64,000 nucleotides of DNA, taken from NCBI RefSeq assembly GCF_002261425.1, contig NZ_NEVJ01000001.1, positions 124,001-188,000 on the forward strand, read 5' to 3'. The notes beneath the pieces are model-generated. The model saw only the letters and a list, made by a program, of their open reading frames with translations, was not told the origin of the DNA and did no database searches. Below are positions 36,156 through 46,508 of the stretch, in pieces (the first letter of the stretch is position 1; the number at the start of each line of letters is the position of its first letter). Both the position numbers and the translations under genes were made by a program. The DNA comes from Bordetella genomosp. 9. Lineage in GTDB: Bacteria > Pseudomonadota > Gammaproteobacteria > Burkholderiales > Burkholderiaceae_B.

Positions 36156-36389
36156 TTACCACTGCATGCCGGTGTAGCGGCCGGTTTGCTGTTGCGCACG
36201 GCTCATCGTGTCTTGCACTTCTTCGATGAAGTTGAAGAAGGCGCCAACACCATGGGCCACGGCGCGGGCGGCGCGCTTGACGGCGTTGACGGGATGGGCG
36301 GCGGGTTGCGTGTTCAAGGTGTTCTCCAGGATGTCGCGTTCGAGGGCGTCGGTAAGACGAAGATTCTGGTTCAGGGCGATGTTGGTCAT
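36156..36389 (-). CDS. Small unknown protein, 77 residues
   Basis: No family recognised. The N-terminal half is polar and helical (NQNLRLTDALERDILENTLN); the second half has a basic-hydrophobic helix, VKRAARAVAHGVGAFFNFIEE, which could lie on a membrane surface. It has no signal peptide. The gene is real to judge by its control region: GGAG 7 bases before the ATG, a TATAAT -10 element at 36440-36445, and two CTAGGG palindromes around the promoter. Regulated small stress proteins often look like this, but no function can be assigned. Confidence 0.72.
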   Translation of the reverse strand: MTNIALNQNLRLTDALERDILENTLNTQPAAHPVNAVKRAARAVAHGVGAFFNFIEEVQDTMSRAQQQTGRYTGMQW

Positions 36390-36439
36390 GGCGTTCTCCG
36401 GACTGCTGTCTACTGCTGTTTGCCTGCTTGGTGAAAACC

Positions 36440-36469
36440 ATTATAGGGAAAACCCCTAGTGCGACGCAA
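36440..36469 (-). promoter_or_regulatory. Sigma-70 promoter of the 77-residue gene
   Basis: On the minus strand TTGCGT (36469-36464), 18 bases, then TATAAT (36445-36440), a perfect -10 element, about 50 bases before the start codon. The spacer is mostly filled by one of the two palindromes, so binding there would directly affect RNA polymerase. Confidence 0.7.
36444..36458. promoter_or_regulatory. TAGGG-N5-CCCTA operator, proximal
   Basis: Inverted repeat TAGGG (36444-36448), AAAAC, CCCTA (36454-36458). It lies in the -35/-10 spacer and overlaps the -10 element by two bases. Same core as the distal site 33 bases away. Confidence 0.65.
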
Positions 36470-36476
36470 CAAAAAT

Positions 36477-36492
36477 CTAGGGTTTACCCTAG
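36477..36492. promoter_or_regulatory. CTAGGG-N4-CCCTAG operator, distal
   Basis: Perfect 6-base arms around TTTA, just upstream of the -35 element. The centre-to-centre distance to the proximal site is about 33 bases, three helical turns, so two dimers would bind on one face of the helix. Confidence 0.7.
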
Positions 36493-36778
36493 TGACGTTG
36501 TAATAAGACACGACATGGTCCTGCTGTTCCGGAGAATTCCGTTATCTATCAACGACTTGGTTTCCGGGCCCGAGGGTGGGTTGATGTTGCATCGGGGCCG
36601 CCGGGCGGCCCCGCGACCCCGGATACGTAACCCGGCCAGTCCGCCGCCGCCTGACGTCCACCTGATGGAATACGCCCGGCGCGGGCCGGGGGTTCCCGGC
36701 GGTATGTAGGGCACAATAGCCAATTCCTCCAACCCTTCCGCCACGCTCAGCCTGGCCCTCGCACAAGACCCGGCGTCC
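36493..36778. other. Spacer before the CaiB-family gene
   Basis: Together with the operators this makes 389 bases between the divergent small gene and the CoA-transferase gene. The stretch should hold the CoA-transferase promoter, but no convincing -35/-10 pair is visible by eye and no gene is supported. Confidence 0.4.
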
Positions 36779-38008
36779 ATGTCCACTCGTCCCGCTCCGC
36801 TCACCGGCATCCGTGTCCTAGACCTGACGCGCGTCCTTGCCGGACCCTGGTGTACCCAGAACCTCGCCGACCTGGGCGCCGAAGTCATCAAGATCGAACG
36901 GCCGGGCAGCGGCGACGACACGCGCGGCTGGGGGCCTCCGTACCTGCGCGACGCGGACGGCAACGACACGACGGAGGCGGCTTATTACCTGTCGGCCAAC
37001 CGCAACAAGCTGTCGGTGGCGCTGGACATCGCGTCCGCGCGCGGCGCGGAGCTGGTGCGCCAGCTGGCGTTGCAGAGCGACATCCTGGTCGAGAACTTCA
37101 AGGTGGGCGGCCTGCGCAAGTACGGCCTGGACTACGAAAGCCTGAGCCAGGCCAATCCGCGCCTGATCTATTGCTCGATCACCGGCTTCGGCCAGACCGG
37201 GCCCTACGCCAGCCGCCCCGGCTACGACTTCATGATCCAGGGCATGGGCGGACTGATGAGCATTACCGGCGAACGCGACGACCTGCCCGGCGGCGGACCG
37301 CAGAAAGCCGGCGTGGCGGTGGCCGACCTGATGACCGGGATGTATTCCGCCACGGGCATCCTGGCGGCGCTGTTCGAGCGCGAGCGCAGCGGCCTGGGCC
37401 AGCATCTGGACATGGCCCTGCTGGACTGCCAGGTCGCCATGCTGGCCAACCAGAATCTGAACTACATGACGTCCGGCACGGCGCCGCGGCGCGCGGGCAA
37501 TGCGCACCAGAATCTGGTGCCCTACCAGGTGTTCGCCGTCAGCGACGGCCACATGATCGTGGCGGTGGGCAACGATAGCCAGTTCCGCGCCTATTGCGGC
37601 GTCATCGGCCTGCCCGAGCTGGCCGACGACCCGCGCTTCGCCACCAATCCCAAGCGGGTCGTGAACCGGGACGTGCTGGTTCCCATCCTGGTCGAGCGCA
37701 TGGCCCTGGGCGAGCGCGACCGCTGGCTGGCGGAACTGGAGTCCGTGGGCGTCCCGGCGGGGCCGATCAATACGCTGGACCAGGTCTATGAAGATCCCCA
37801 GGTCCGGTTCCGGCAGATGCGCCGTGAGCTGCCGCATCCGGTGGCCGGGACCGTACCGATAGGCGCGAGTCCCCTGCGCTTTTCCGGCAGCCCGGTGGAA
37901 TACCGCCGGCCGCCGCCCATGCTGGGCGAGCATACCGAGCAGGTGCTGCGCGACCGGCTGGGCCTGTCGGACAGCGACATCCAGGCGCTGGCGGGCGGCG
38001 GCCGGTAG
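36779..38008 (+). CDS. CaiB/BaiF (class III) CoA transferase
   Basis: 409 residues. The N-terminus GIRVLDLTRVLAGPWCTQNLADLGAEVIKIERPGSGD is the family CoA-binding half. The catalytic aspartate is Asp183 in VADLMTGMYS, preceded by GYDFMIQGMGGLMS, and RAGNAHQNLVPYQVF is typical of the C-terminal half. These enzymes move CoA between carboxylic acids. The next gene, a 3-hydroxyacyl-CoA dehydrogenase, suggests activation of an acid for beta-oxidation. The acid itself is unknown. Confidence 0.93.
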   Translation: MSTRPAPLTGIRVLDLTRVLAGPWCTQNLADLGAEVIKIERPGSGDDTRGWGPPYLRDADGNDTTEAAYYLSANRNKLSVALDIASARGAELVRQLALQSDILVENFKVGGLRKYGLDYESLSQANPRLIYCSITGFGQTGPYASRPGYDFMIQGMGGLMSITGERDDLPGGGPQKAGVAVADLMTGMYSATGILAALFERERSGLGQHLDMALLDCQVAMLANQNLNYMTSGTAPRRAGNAHQNLVPYQVFAVSDGHMIVAVGNDSQFRAYCGVIGLPELADDPRFATNPKRVVNRDVLVPILVERMALGERDRWLAELESVGVPAGPINTLDQVYEDPQVRFRQMRRELPHPVAGTVPIGASPLRFSGSPVEYRRPPPMLGEHTEQVLRDRLGLSDSDIQALAGGGR

Positions 38009-38133
38009 GCCGCGCCCGGCCCCGAAATACGACGAAACCCGCGGTCGCCGCGCGGCCGCTCCGCCGGCACGCCGGACGGCTCATGAGTCACATGCGGAAC
38101 CACACGCGGAATCACATGCAGGAGACCAACATC

Positions 38134-39651
38134 ATGGCAGGGACGATCAATATCATCGGCATCGTGGGCGCCGGCGCCATGGGGCGCGGCATCGCACAGA
38201 TCGCGGCCCAGGCGGGCCTGACCGTGCGCCTGTACGACACCAGCGCGGACGCGGTGGCGGCGGCGCGGACCAGCCTGCAGCAGACCTGGGCCAAGCTGGC
38301 CGAAAAAGGCAAGCTGACGCCAGAGGCCGCGCAACAGGCCCTGGACCGCATCGTGCCCTGCGCGGCGCTGGCGGACCTGAAGGACTGCCAGCTGATCGTC
38401 GAGGCCATCATCGAACGGCTGGACATCAAGCGCGACGTCTTCAAGCAGTTGGAAGAGATCGTGGCGGACGACTGCATCCTGGCGTCCAATACGTCATCGC
38501 TGCTGATCACGGCGATCGCGGCGGCCTGCCGCGTGCCGGCGCGCGTGGTCGGCTATCACTTCTTCAATCCCGTGCCCTTGATGAAGGTGGTCGAAGTCAT
38601 CGACGGCCTGCGCAGCGATCCCGCGGCCGGGGATGCCTTGATGGAGCTGTCCCGCCGCATGGGCCACACGCCGGTGCGCGCGCGCGATATGCCCGGTTTC
38701 ATCGTCAACAACGCGGGCCGCGCCATGAGCACCGAAGGCTTGCGGGTGGCCCAGGAGTCGGTCGCCAGCTTCGCGCAGGTGGACGCCGTCATGCGCGAGC
38801 AGGCCGGCTTCCGCATGGGACCTTTCGAGTTGCTGGACCTGACGGCGCTGGACGTCTCGCATCCGGCGATGGAGTCCATCTATCGCCAGTTTTTCGACGA
38901 GCCGCGCTTCCGGCCGTCGCCCATCACGTCGGTGCGGCTGGCCGGCGGCCTGCTTGGACGCAAGGTGGGCGAAGGCTTCTACCGCTACCCGGACGGGCAG
39001 AAGCAGGTGCCGGCCGAAGCGGCCGTGCCGGCGCTGCCCGCCGGTTTGAAAGTGTGGGTGAGCGGGGTGCACCCGCAGGGGCATGACGCCGTGGCGGGCC
39101 TGCTGGACCGGATGAGCGTGCCGCGCGCGTCGGACAGCCGCGCCCCGGATGATGCGCTGATCGTCGTGACGCCTTACGGCGAGGACATCTCGACCGCGGT
39201 GTTCACGCAGGATCTCGATCCCGCCCGCACGGTGGGCGTGGACGCCCTGCATGGCTTCGACCCCAAGCGCCGCCGCACGGTGATGGCTTCGCCGGCCACG
39301 CAGCCAAGCTGGCGCGAGGCGGCGCATGCGCTGTTCGCATCGGATGGCGCGCCGGTCAGCGTGGTCGAGGATTCGCCGGGCTTCGTCGCGCAACGCATCG
39401 TCGCCACCATCGTCAACACCGCCTGCGAGATCGCGCAACAGCGCATCGCCACGGCGCAGGATATCGACAAGGCGGTGACCCTGGGACTGGGTTATCCGGC
39501 GGGACCGCTGGCCATGGGCGATATGCTGGGCGCGGGGCGCATTCTGGAAATCCTGCGCAATATGCAGCGCGTGACGGGCGACCCGCGCTATCGTCCCAGC
39601 CTGTGGCTGCAGCGGCGCGTGCAGCTGAAGATGTCCTTGCTGGAAGGCTGA
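38134..39651 (+). CDS. 3-hydroxyacyl-CoA dehydrogenase, PaaH type
   Basis: 505 residues: an NAD-binding domain with GIVGAGAMGRGIAQIAAQAG, then two 3HCDH C-terminal domains (about 190-285 and 410-500; GFIVNNAGRAMSTEGL and GFVAQRIVATIVNTACE). The two-lobed plan and length match PaaH/PaaC of phenylacetate degradation and related beta-oxidation enzymes. The ATG at 38134 has AGGAG at good spacing; ATGs at 38083 and 38116 are weaker. It lies 125 bases after the CoA transferase and probably acts in the same route. Confidence 0.93.
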   Translation: MAGTINIIGIVGAGAMGRGIAQIAAQAGLTVRLYDTSADAVAAARTSLQQTWAKLAEKGKLTPEAAQQALDRIVPCAALADLKDCQLIVEAIIERLDIKRDVFKQLEEIVADDCILASNTSSLLITAIAAACRVPARVVGYHFFNPVPLMKVVEVIDGLRSDPAAGDALMELSRRMGHTPVRARDMPGFIVNNAGRAMSTEGLRVAQESVASFAQVDAVMREQAGFRMGPFELLDLTALDVSHPAMESIYRQFFDEPRFRPSPITSVRLAGGLLGRKVGEGFYRYPDGQKQVPAEAAVPALPAGLKVWVSGVHPQGHDAVAGLLDRMSVPRASDSRAPDDALIVVTPYGEDISTAVFTQDLDPARTVGVDALHGFDPKRRRTVMASPATQPSWREAAHALFASDGAPVSVVEDSPGFVAQRIVATIVNTACEIAQQRIATAQDIDKAVTLGLGYPAGPLAMGDMLGAGRILEILRNMQRVTGDPRYRPSLWLQRRVQLKMSLLEG

Positions 39652-39735
39652 TGGCATGCCGCGTGGCGCGCCGGGGCGCTTCTGCGGCGGTGCGCTTATG
39701 CGTCGGTGCGGCGCGCGGCCGCCCGGCCGCCAACG

Positions 39736-40872
39736 CTACAGCACGACCAGATTGTCCCGGTGCACCAGTTCCGGCTCGGTCATGCTGCCCAGCAGCGCTT
39801 CGATGCGCGACGACGGCTGGCGCATGATGCGCCGGGCGTCGGCCGACGAATAGTTCACCAGGCCGCGCGCGCATTCGCGGCCGTCCGCATCCACGCAGGC
39901 CACGACGTCGCCGCGTTCGAAATCGCCTTGCACGTCGACCACGCCGATCGGCAGCAGGCTCTTGCCTTCCTGCCGCAGCGCGCGCACCGCGCCTTCGTCC
40001 AGGACGACGCGGCCACGCAGGCGCAGATGGTCCGCCAGCCATTGCTTGCGGGCCGACCACACCGGCAGCACGGCGCGCAGCTCGCTGCCTATGCATTCGC
40101 CTTGCGACAGGCGCACCAGCACGTCGCGTTCGCGGCCCGACGCGATGACGGTATGCGCGCCGCTGTGCGCGGCGCGCTTGGCCGCCAGGACCTTGGTCAG
40201 CATGCCCCCGGTGCCGATGCCGCTGCCGGCGCCGCCGGCCATGGCTTCCAACGCCAGATCGCCAGCCTGCGCATGCGACACGAAGCGGGCGTCGGGATGC
40301 TTGCGCGGGTCCGCTTCGTACAGGCCGCGCTGGTCGGTCAGGATGACCAGCGCATCGGCCTCGATCAGGTTGGTCACCAGCGCGCCCAGCGTATCGTTGT
40401 CGCCGAAACGGATTTCATCGGTGACCACGGTGTCGTTCTCGTTGACGATGGGCACCACCCCCAGGCGCAACAGGGCGAACAGGGTGGAGCGTGCGTTCAG
40501 GTAACGGCGGCGATCGGCCAGGTCTTCGTGCGTGAGCAGGATCTGCGCCGTGCGCAGGCCATGTTCGGCGAAGGCCGCTTCGTAGGCTTGCGCCAATCCC
40601 ATCTGGCCGACCGCGGCGGCGGCTTGCAGTTCGTGCATCACCGACGGTCGCTTGCGCCAGCCCAGCCGCGCCATGCCTTCCGCGATGGCGCCGCTGGATA
40701 CCAGCACCAGCTGCCGGCCCTGCTTGCGCAGCGCCGCGATCTGCTGGGCCCAGTGGGCGACGGCGGCGCGGTCCAGGCCGCGGCCCTCGTTGGTGACCAG
40801 GGTGGATCCTACTTTGGCGACCAGCCGGTTGGCGGCGGCGATGACGGATACGGCGTTGGTATCGGCGGACAT
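39736..40872 (-). CDS. proB: Glutamate 5-kinase
   Basis: 378 residues. ProB phosphorylates glutamate in proline synthesis. An amino acid kinase domain (1-260; [65 protein letters not shown]) is followed by a PUA domain (about 280-378). It is the last gene of rplU-rpmA-obg-proB, a usual arrangement in beta-proteobacteria, 89 bases after obg. Confidence 0.97.
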   Translation of the reverse strand: MSADTNAVSVIAAANRLVAKVGSTLVTNEGRGLDRAAVAHWAQQIAALRKQGRQLVLVSSGAIAEGMARLGWRKRPSVMHELQAAAAVGQMGLAQAYEAAFAEHGLRTAQILLTHEDLADRRRYLNARSTLFALLRLGVVPIVNENDTVVTDEIRFGDNDTLGALVTNLIEADALVILTDQRGLYEADPRKHPDARFVSHAQAGDLALEAMAGGAGSGIGTGGMLTKVLAAKRAAHSGAHTVIASGRERDVLVRLSQGECIGSELRAVLPVWSARKQWLADHLRLRGRVVLDEGAVRALRQEGKSLLPIGVVDVQGDFERGDVVACVDADGRECARGLVNYSSADARRIMRQPSSRIEALLGSMTEPELVHRDNLVVL

Positions 40873-40961
40873 GACGAAAGCCGGAACGTAAGCGGGTGGG
40901 CGGTGGCCCGTTCGGTTGCCCGTCCGCGCCGGGCGGCGCGGCGGAGGAGTGCGATTATGGC

Positions 40962-42149
<1,188 letters not shown>

Positions 42150-42154
42150 CTAAC

Positions 42155-42185
42155 AAAAAAGCCCTGCCGCACGCGACAGGGCTTT
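42155..42185 (-). terminator. Intrinsic terminator after rpmA
   Basis: Hairpin arms AAAGCCCTG (read 42185 to 42177 on the minus strand) and CAGGGCTTT, with more GC pairs inside, followed by TTT on the minus strand (42160-42155 are all A on plus). It lies 28 bases past the rpmA stop and before obg. It would keep ribosomal protein expression higher than obg-proB. Confidence 0.85.
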
Positions 42186-42213
42186 CTCGTGGTGCGGATC
42201 GGAATGCGCGCGC

Positions 42214-42474
42214 TTATTCGGCGGCGACGATCGATACCGTCTTCTTGTTCAGCGAGCCTTTGGTGCCGAACTGAACCTTGCCGTCGACCAGCGCATACAG
42301 CGTGTGGTCCTTGCCCATGCCGACGTTCACGCCGGCGTGGACACGGGTACCGCGCTGGCGCACGATGATCGAGCCGGCCGGGATCTGTTGACCGCCGTAG
42401 GCCTTGACGCCCAGTCGCTTCGATTCCGAGTCGCGACCGTTCCGCGTAGAGCCGCCGCCCTTTTTCTGTGCCAT
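42214..42474 (-). CDS. rpmA: 50S ribosomal protein L27
   Basis: 86 residues, starting [22 protein letters not shown], with [20 protein letters not shown], diagnostic for bL27. The N-terminal tail reaches the peptidyl-transferase centre. It directly follows rplU (32-base gap) in the standard rplU-rpmA unit. Confidence 0.98.
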   Translation of the reverse strand: MAQKKGGGSTRNGRDSESKRLGVKAYGGQQIPAGSIIVRQRGTRVHAGVNVGMGKDHTLYALVDGKVQFGTKGSLNKKTVSIVAAE

Positions 42475-42506
42475 TTTTTAGCTCCTGCTATGGATACCGA
42501 CGCGCG

Positions 42507-42818
42507 TCAGGCCGTAATGGCCTCGATGCGGATTTCGGTGTAGTTCTGACGGTGGCCCTGATGCTTCTGATAGTGCTTGCGACGGCGCATCTTGAAGATC
42601 GTGACCTTGTCGTGCCTGCCATGCGCAAGAACGGTCGCCTTGACCACGGCGCCGGAGACGATGGGCGTACCTACCTTCAGCTGGTCGCCTTCGCCCACGG
42701 ACAGAACCTGGTCCAGGGTGATTTCTTGCCCAATGTCAGCAGGTATCTGTTCTACCTTGAGTTTTTCGCCGGCTGCGACACGATACTGCTTGCCGCCGGT
42801 TTTTATGACCGCGTACAT
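42507..42818 (-). CDS. rplU: 50S ribosomal protein L21
   Basis: 103 residues: [25 protein letters not shown] at the start and [18 protein letters not shown] [19 protein letters not shown] at the end, diagnostic for bL21. First gene of the operon; a near-consensus sigma-70 promoter lies 49-77 bases upstream (42867-42895). Confidence 0.98.
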   Translation of the reverse strand: MYAVIKTGGKQYRVAAGEKLKVEQIPADIGQEITLDQVLSVGEGDQLKVGTPIVSGAVVKATVLAHGRHDKVTIFKMRRRKHYQKHQGHRQNYTEIRIEAITA

Positions 42819-42866
42819 GGGTAAATTCCTATAGGGGTAATTTCAGCGCAAAACGCCGAACTCAGG

Positions 42867-42895
42867 ATTCTAGCCCGGCGGGTTCGGATTGTCAA
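42867..42895 (-). promoter_or_regulatory. Strong sigma-70 promoter of rplU-rpmA
   Basis: On the minus strand TTGACA (42895-42890), 17 bases, then TAGAAT (42872-42867): a perfect -35, ideal spacing and one change in the -10. It is the only clear element in the ~300-base space between the divergent rplU and ispB genes. Confidence 0.88.
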
Positions 42896-43119
42896 AAAGT
42901 CTCGCCGGGGCAATGAGTTAGGTGTTGCGGACGGCCCCGTCACCTGTGCGGGGCGGGGCCGGCGCGCCGGGTGCCATCTTCCGGGATGACGCCGTCCCGG
43001 GCGGCGCGGCGGCATCCGACCGACACCGTATAATTCGCACGACCCCGGCCGGCTTGCATGGCGGGCGCGGGCCCGCGACATGAGCGTTGGCGCTCGTCTT
43101 TTTTCCATCCGGACACGTC

Positions 43120-44085
43120 TTGAATCTCCCCGAGCTTATCGCCCCCGTTGCCGACGACATGAAGGCGGTGGATGCCGTCATCCGCGACCGGCTGAATTCC
43201 GACGTTGTGCTCATCCGTACCATCGGCGATTACATCGTCGGCGCCGGCGGCAAACGCATGCGTCCGGCGCTGCTGCTGATGATGGCGCGCGCCCTGGGGT
43301 ATGCCGGCACGTCCCATCACACCCTGGCCGCGGTGGTCGAATTCATCCATACCGCCACGCTGCTGCACGACGACGTGGTCGACGAATCCGACCTGCGCCG
43401 CGGCCGGCAGACAGCCAATGCGGTGTTCGGCAATGCGGCCAGCGTGCTGGTCGGCGACTACCTGTATTCGCGTTCCTTCGAGATGATGGTCGACGTCGAC
43501 TCGATGCGCGTGATGGCCATCCTGTCGCAGGCCACCACCGTCATTGCGGAGGGCGAAGTCCTGCAGCTGCTGAACGTGCACGATCCCGACGTGTCGCAGG
43601 AGCGCTATCTGCAGGTGGTGCGCTACAAGACCGCCAAGCTGTTCGAGGCCGCCGCGCAGGTGGGCGCCGTGCTGGCGGGCGCGTCACCGGAACAGGAACA
43701 GGCCGCGGCGGCGTACGGCCGCCACATCGGCACCGCCTTCCAACTGGTGGACGACGTGCTGGACTACGGCGGCGATGCCGCGGCACTGGGCAAGAACGTC
43801 GGCGACGACCTGCGCGAAGGCAAGCCCACCTTGCCCCTGATCCGCGTCATGGAAGTCGGCACGCCCGCGCAGCAGGCGCTGGTGCGCACCGCCATCGAAA
43901 CCGGCCATGCCGATTTCGAAGCCGTCGCCGCCGCCATCCATGCCACCGACGCCTTGCAGCACGCCATGGAAGCCGCGAACGCCGAAGCGGACCTGGCCCG
44001 CCAGGCACTGGCCGGCTTCCCGATTTCCGTTTATCAGCAAACCCTGTTAGAATTTTGCGCTTTCGCGGTTAACCGTGATCGTTAG
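43120..44085 (+). CDS. ispB: Octaprenyl diphosphate synthase (trans-polyprenyl transferase)
   Basis: 321 residues. It makes the isoprenoid tail of ubiquinone. The first aspartate-rich motif is LLHDDVVDESDLRRG, the second is LVDDVLDYGGD, and GAGGKRMRPALLLM binds isopentenyl diphosphate. Translation is taken from TTG at 43120, giving an N-terminus LNLPELIAPVADDM that aligns with MNLEKINELTAQDM of E. coli IspB. A TTG at 43087 and an ATG at 43159 are alternatives. Divergent from rplU, the common arrangement. Confidence 0.95.
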   Translation: MNLPELIAPVADDMKAVDAVIRDRLNSDVVLIRTIGDYIVGAGGKRMRPALLLMMARALGYAGTSHHTLAAVVEFIHTATLLHDDVVDESDLRRGRQTANAVFGNAASVLVGDYLYSRSFEMMVDVDSMRVMAILSQATTVIAEGEVLQLLNVHDPDVSQERYLQVVRYKTAKLFEAAAQVGAVLAGASPEQEQAAAAYGRHIGTAFQLVDDVLDYGGDAAALGKNVGDDLREGKPTLPLIRVMEVGTPAQQALVRTAIETGHADFEAVAAAIHATDALQHAMEAANAEADLARQALAGFPISVYQQTLLEFCAFAVNRDR

Positions 44086-44188
44086 TGTGTTGTCAGGACC
44101 TTGGATCAGGGCCTTGAACGTAATACCGATGACGGTTTTGCCGTTGAAGGGTCGAAGCTAACGGTCAACGGATCGATAGCGTTAAGAA

Positions 44189-44266
<78 letters not shown>

Positions 44267-44284
44267 TCATGTGGTCACATTCCG

Positions 44285-44318
44285 GAGCCCGGTCAGCAAT
44301 TGCTGACCGGGCTCTTTT
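44285..44318 (+). terminator. Intrinsic terminator of tRNA-Pro
   Basis: A perfect 15-base-pair palindrome, arm GAGCCCGGTCAGCAA with its complement (44285-44314), followed by TTTTCTTTC. It begins 20 bases past the tRNA. Confidence 0.92.
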
Positions 44319-44381
44319 CTTTCGTGCGGGCCCATCGTGCGGGCCGGGCCTATCGTGCGGGCCTATCGTGCGAGCGATTCC

Positions 44382-45377
44382 TCAGCCGCCAGGTTCCTTG
44401 GCGATACGCTGCGTGCCCTCCGCCTTCGGCGGTATGCGCACCGACAGGATCATGGCGGCGGCCAGGGTGAGCACCGTGAATCCCAGCGACCAGGAAATCG
44501 GTATCTTGTAGAGGTCGATGAGCAGCATCTTCGTGCCGATGAACACGAGGATGACGGCCAGCCCATAAGAGAGCAGATGGAAGCGCTCGTGCATGCCCGC
44601 CAACAGGAAGTACATCGCCCGCAGGCCCAGGATCGCGAATACGTTGGACGTGAGCACGATGAACGGATCGGTCGTGATGGCGAAGATCGCCGGAATCGAG
44701 TCCACGGCAAACACAACGTCGACCACGCCGATGATGAGGATCACCACGAGCAGCGGCGTCGCGGCCTTGACGCCATTGACCATCGTGAAAAACTTTTCGC
44801 CGTCGTAATCGGGCGCGATCTTCATGTGCTTCTTGATCCAGCGCAGCGCCGGATTATCCGAAAGGTCGGACTCCTCGCCCGCGGCGCGCCACATCTTGAT
44901 CCCGGTGAACAGCAGGAAGGCGCCGAACACGTACATCAGCCAGTGGAATCGAACGATGAGCCATGCGCCAATCAGGATCATGATGGCGCGCAGGACCAAG
45001 GCGGCAAGAATGCCGATCATCAATGCCCGCTTCTGAAACGTCGCTGGCACCGCGAAGTAGCTGAAGATCATGAGGAAGACAAAAATATTGTCCACCGCAA
45101 GCGCCTTCTCGACCAGGTAGCCCGTGACGAACTCCAGTGTCTTGGCGTTGGCCAGCTCCCGCGCGGCGGGGTCGGCGCCGGTGCCGCCGAGATACCACCA
45201 CAGCCAGCCGACGAACAGAAAGGAAACGGCCACCCATATCAGCGACCAGATGGTGGCTTCGCGCATGCTGACGGCATGCGAGCCCTGACGGTTGAGTGCG
45301 AAGAAATCGATCGCGAGCGCGACGAGTACGAAAACCGTGAACAGCGTCCACAGCAAAGGGGTTCCGATGGAGATCAT
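44382..45377 (-). CDS. TerC/Alx-family membrane protein, probable manganese exporter
   Basis: 331 residues with about nine hydrophobic helices. The family's acidic motifs are visible: FVTGYLVEKALAVDNIFVFLMIF and VVDVVFAVDSIPAIFAIT. GEESDLSDNP-KKHMKIAPDYDGEKFF is the long cytoplasmic loop of the Alx subgroup. Alx of E. coli handles manganese and is under a yybP-ykoY riboswitch; a matching leader lies directly upstream here. The ATG at 45377 is preceded by GAGAGG; the frame upstream only translates the leader. Confidence 0.93.
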   Translation of the reverse strand: MISIGTPLLWTLFTVFVLVALAIDFFALNRQGSHAVSMREATIWSLIWVAVSFLFVGWLWWYLGGTGADPAARELANAKTLEFVTGYLVEKALAVDNIFVFLMIFSYFAVPATFQKRALMIGILAALVLRAIMILIGAWLIVRFHWLMYVFGAFLLFTGIKMWRAAGEESDLSDNPALRWIKKHMKIAPDYDGEKFFTMVNGVKAATPLLVVILIIGVVDVVFAVDSIPAIFAITTDPFIVLTSNVFAILGLRAMYFLLAGMHERFHLLSYGLAVILVFIGTKMLLIDLYKIPISWSLGFTVLTLAAAMILSVRIPPKAEGTQRIAKEPGG

Positions 45378-45429
45378 CGTCACGTGCCTCTCAGCCCAAC
45401 CGGCAACGTATGGGCGACAAATTGTCTGG

Positions 45430-45578
45430 GATCCTCGCCAGTCTTGCCGCCCGGAACACATGGATTCCGAGTCACGGCACCGAACACTGGTGGCTGCCAG
45501 CCCACCAGTGCCGTAATGACGGCACCGTGTCACAACGCACATGGGCGTCGTGTCAGCTACTCCCTTTGAGAGGCGATT
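45430..45578 (-). ncRNA. yybP-ykoY-type manganese riboswitch leader
   Basis: The minus-strand leader of the TerC gene has the family's signature CTCAAAGGGAGTAGC (core GGGAGTAGC at 45564-45556). It has several GC stems downstream, including a TGCCGTCATTACGGCA hairpin and a CACTGG...CCACCAGTG stem, and a closing-side motif GCAAGACTGG near 45440-45449. The ~200-base leader with no reading frame fits. yybP-ykoY aptamers bind Mn2+ and switch on alx/mntP-type exporters. The exact fold was not computed. Confidence 0.72.
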
Positions 45579-45707
45579 GCATTTAATCAAACATCGACGA
45601 CGTCGTCAACGCGTGCGGTGGTGGAGGGGATCGGGGCCGAGTCAAGCGCCTGCAAGCAAGGCAGCGGTATCATCGAAATCCTTCCGGCAACCCGTGGAGC
45701 AGGCGCG

Positions 45708-46487
45708 ATGGCACAGGATAAATGGTCTTCCCGGCAGTACCTGATGTTCGAGAACGAACGAACCCGCCCGGTACGCGATCTGTTGTCCGCGGTGCCGTCC
45801 GACGATGCGCGTGAAGTCATCGACCTGGGTTGCGGGCCCGGCAATTCCACCGAAGTCCTGGCGCGGCGTTTCCCGTCGGCCCGGGTTTCCGGCCTGGACA
45901 GTTCGGCGGACATGATCGCCGCCGCGCGCAAGCGCATGCCGGACGTGCGGTTCGAGGTGGCCGACATCCTGACCTGGCAGCCTGGTACCGCCTATGACGT
46001 CATCCTCGCGAACGCGGTGTTCCAATGGGTGCCGGGCCATGAAACCATTTTTCCCGCGCTGGTTTCCAGGCTGGCGGAAGGCGGCAGCCTGGCCATCCAG
46101 ATGCCGGATACGATGGAAGAGCGTCCTCATCGGATGATGCGCGAACTGGCCGCGGACGGTCCCTGGGCGGACAAGCTGAAGGACGTCAGCCAGGCGCGCA
46201 CCACGCTGCGCTCGGCGGAGTGGTACTACGAGCTGCTGCAGAAGCACTGCGGCGCCGTGAACATCTGGCGCACCACCTACTACCACGTGTTGAAGGACGG
46301 CCCGGACGCCATCGTCGAATGGTTCAAGGGCAGCGCCCTGCGGCCCTTCCTGGACCCGCTGGACGAAGAAGGCCGGCGCGCCTACCTGGCGCGCTACACC
46401 GATCTGGTCAGGCAGACGCATCCGCCGCTGGCGGACGGCTCGGTGCTGCTGCCTTTCCCACGCCTGTTCATGGTGGCGACGCGCTGA
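45708..46487 (+). CDS. tam: Trans-aconitate 2-methyltransferase
   Basis: 259 residues, SAM-dependent methyltransferase. Motif I is VIDLGCGPGNSTEVLARRFP, with VSGLDSSADMIAAARKRMP next, then NAVFQWVPGHE and SLAIQMPDTMEERPHRMMRE, which is specific to Tam. The enzyme methylates trans-aconitate, a spontaneous inhibitor of aconitase. GGAG precedes the ATG at 45708. It is divergent from the TerC leader. The catabolic cluster at 56-63 kb may handle similar tricarboxylates, but no direct link is seen. Confidence 0.94.
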   Translation: MAQDKWSSRQYLMFENERTRPVRDLLSAVPSDDAREVIDLGCGPGNSTEVLARRFPSARVSGLDSSADMIAAARKRMPDVRFEVADILTWQPGTAYDVILANAVFQWVPGHETIFPALVSRLAEGGSLAIQMPDTMEERPHRMMRELAADGPWADKLKDVSQARTTLRSAEWYYELLQKHCGAVNIWRTTYYHVLKDGPDAIVEWFKGSALRPFLDPLDEEGRRAYLARYTDLVRQTHPPLADGSVLLPFPRLFMVATR

Positions 46488-46508
46488 AACCGGCGCGTCG
46501 CCATCTTG

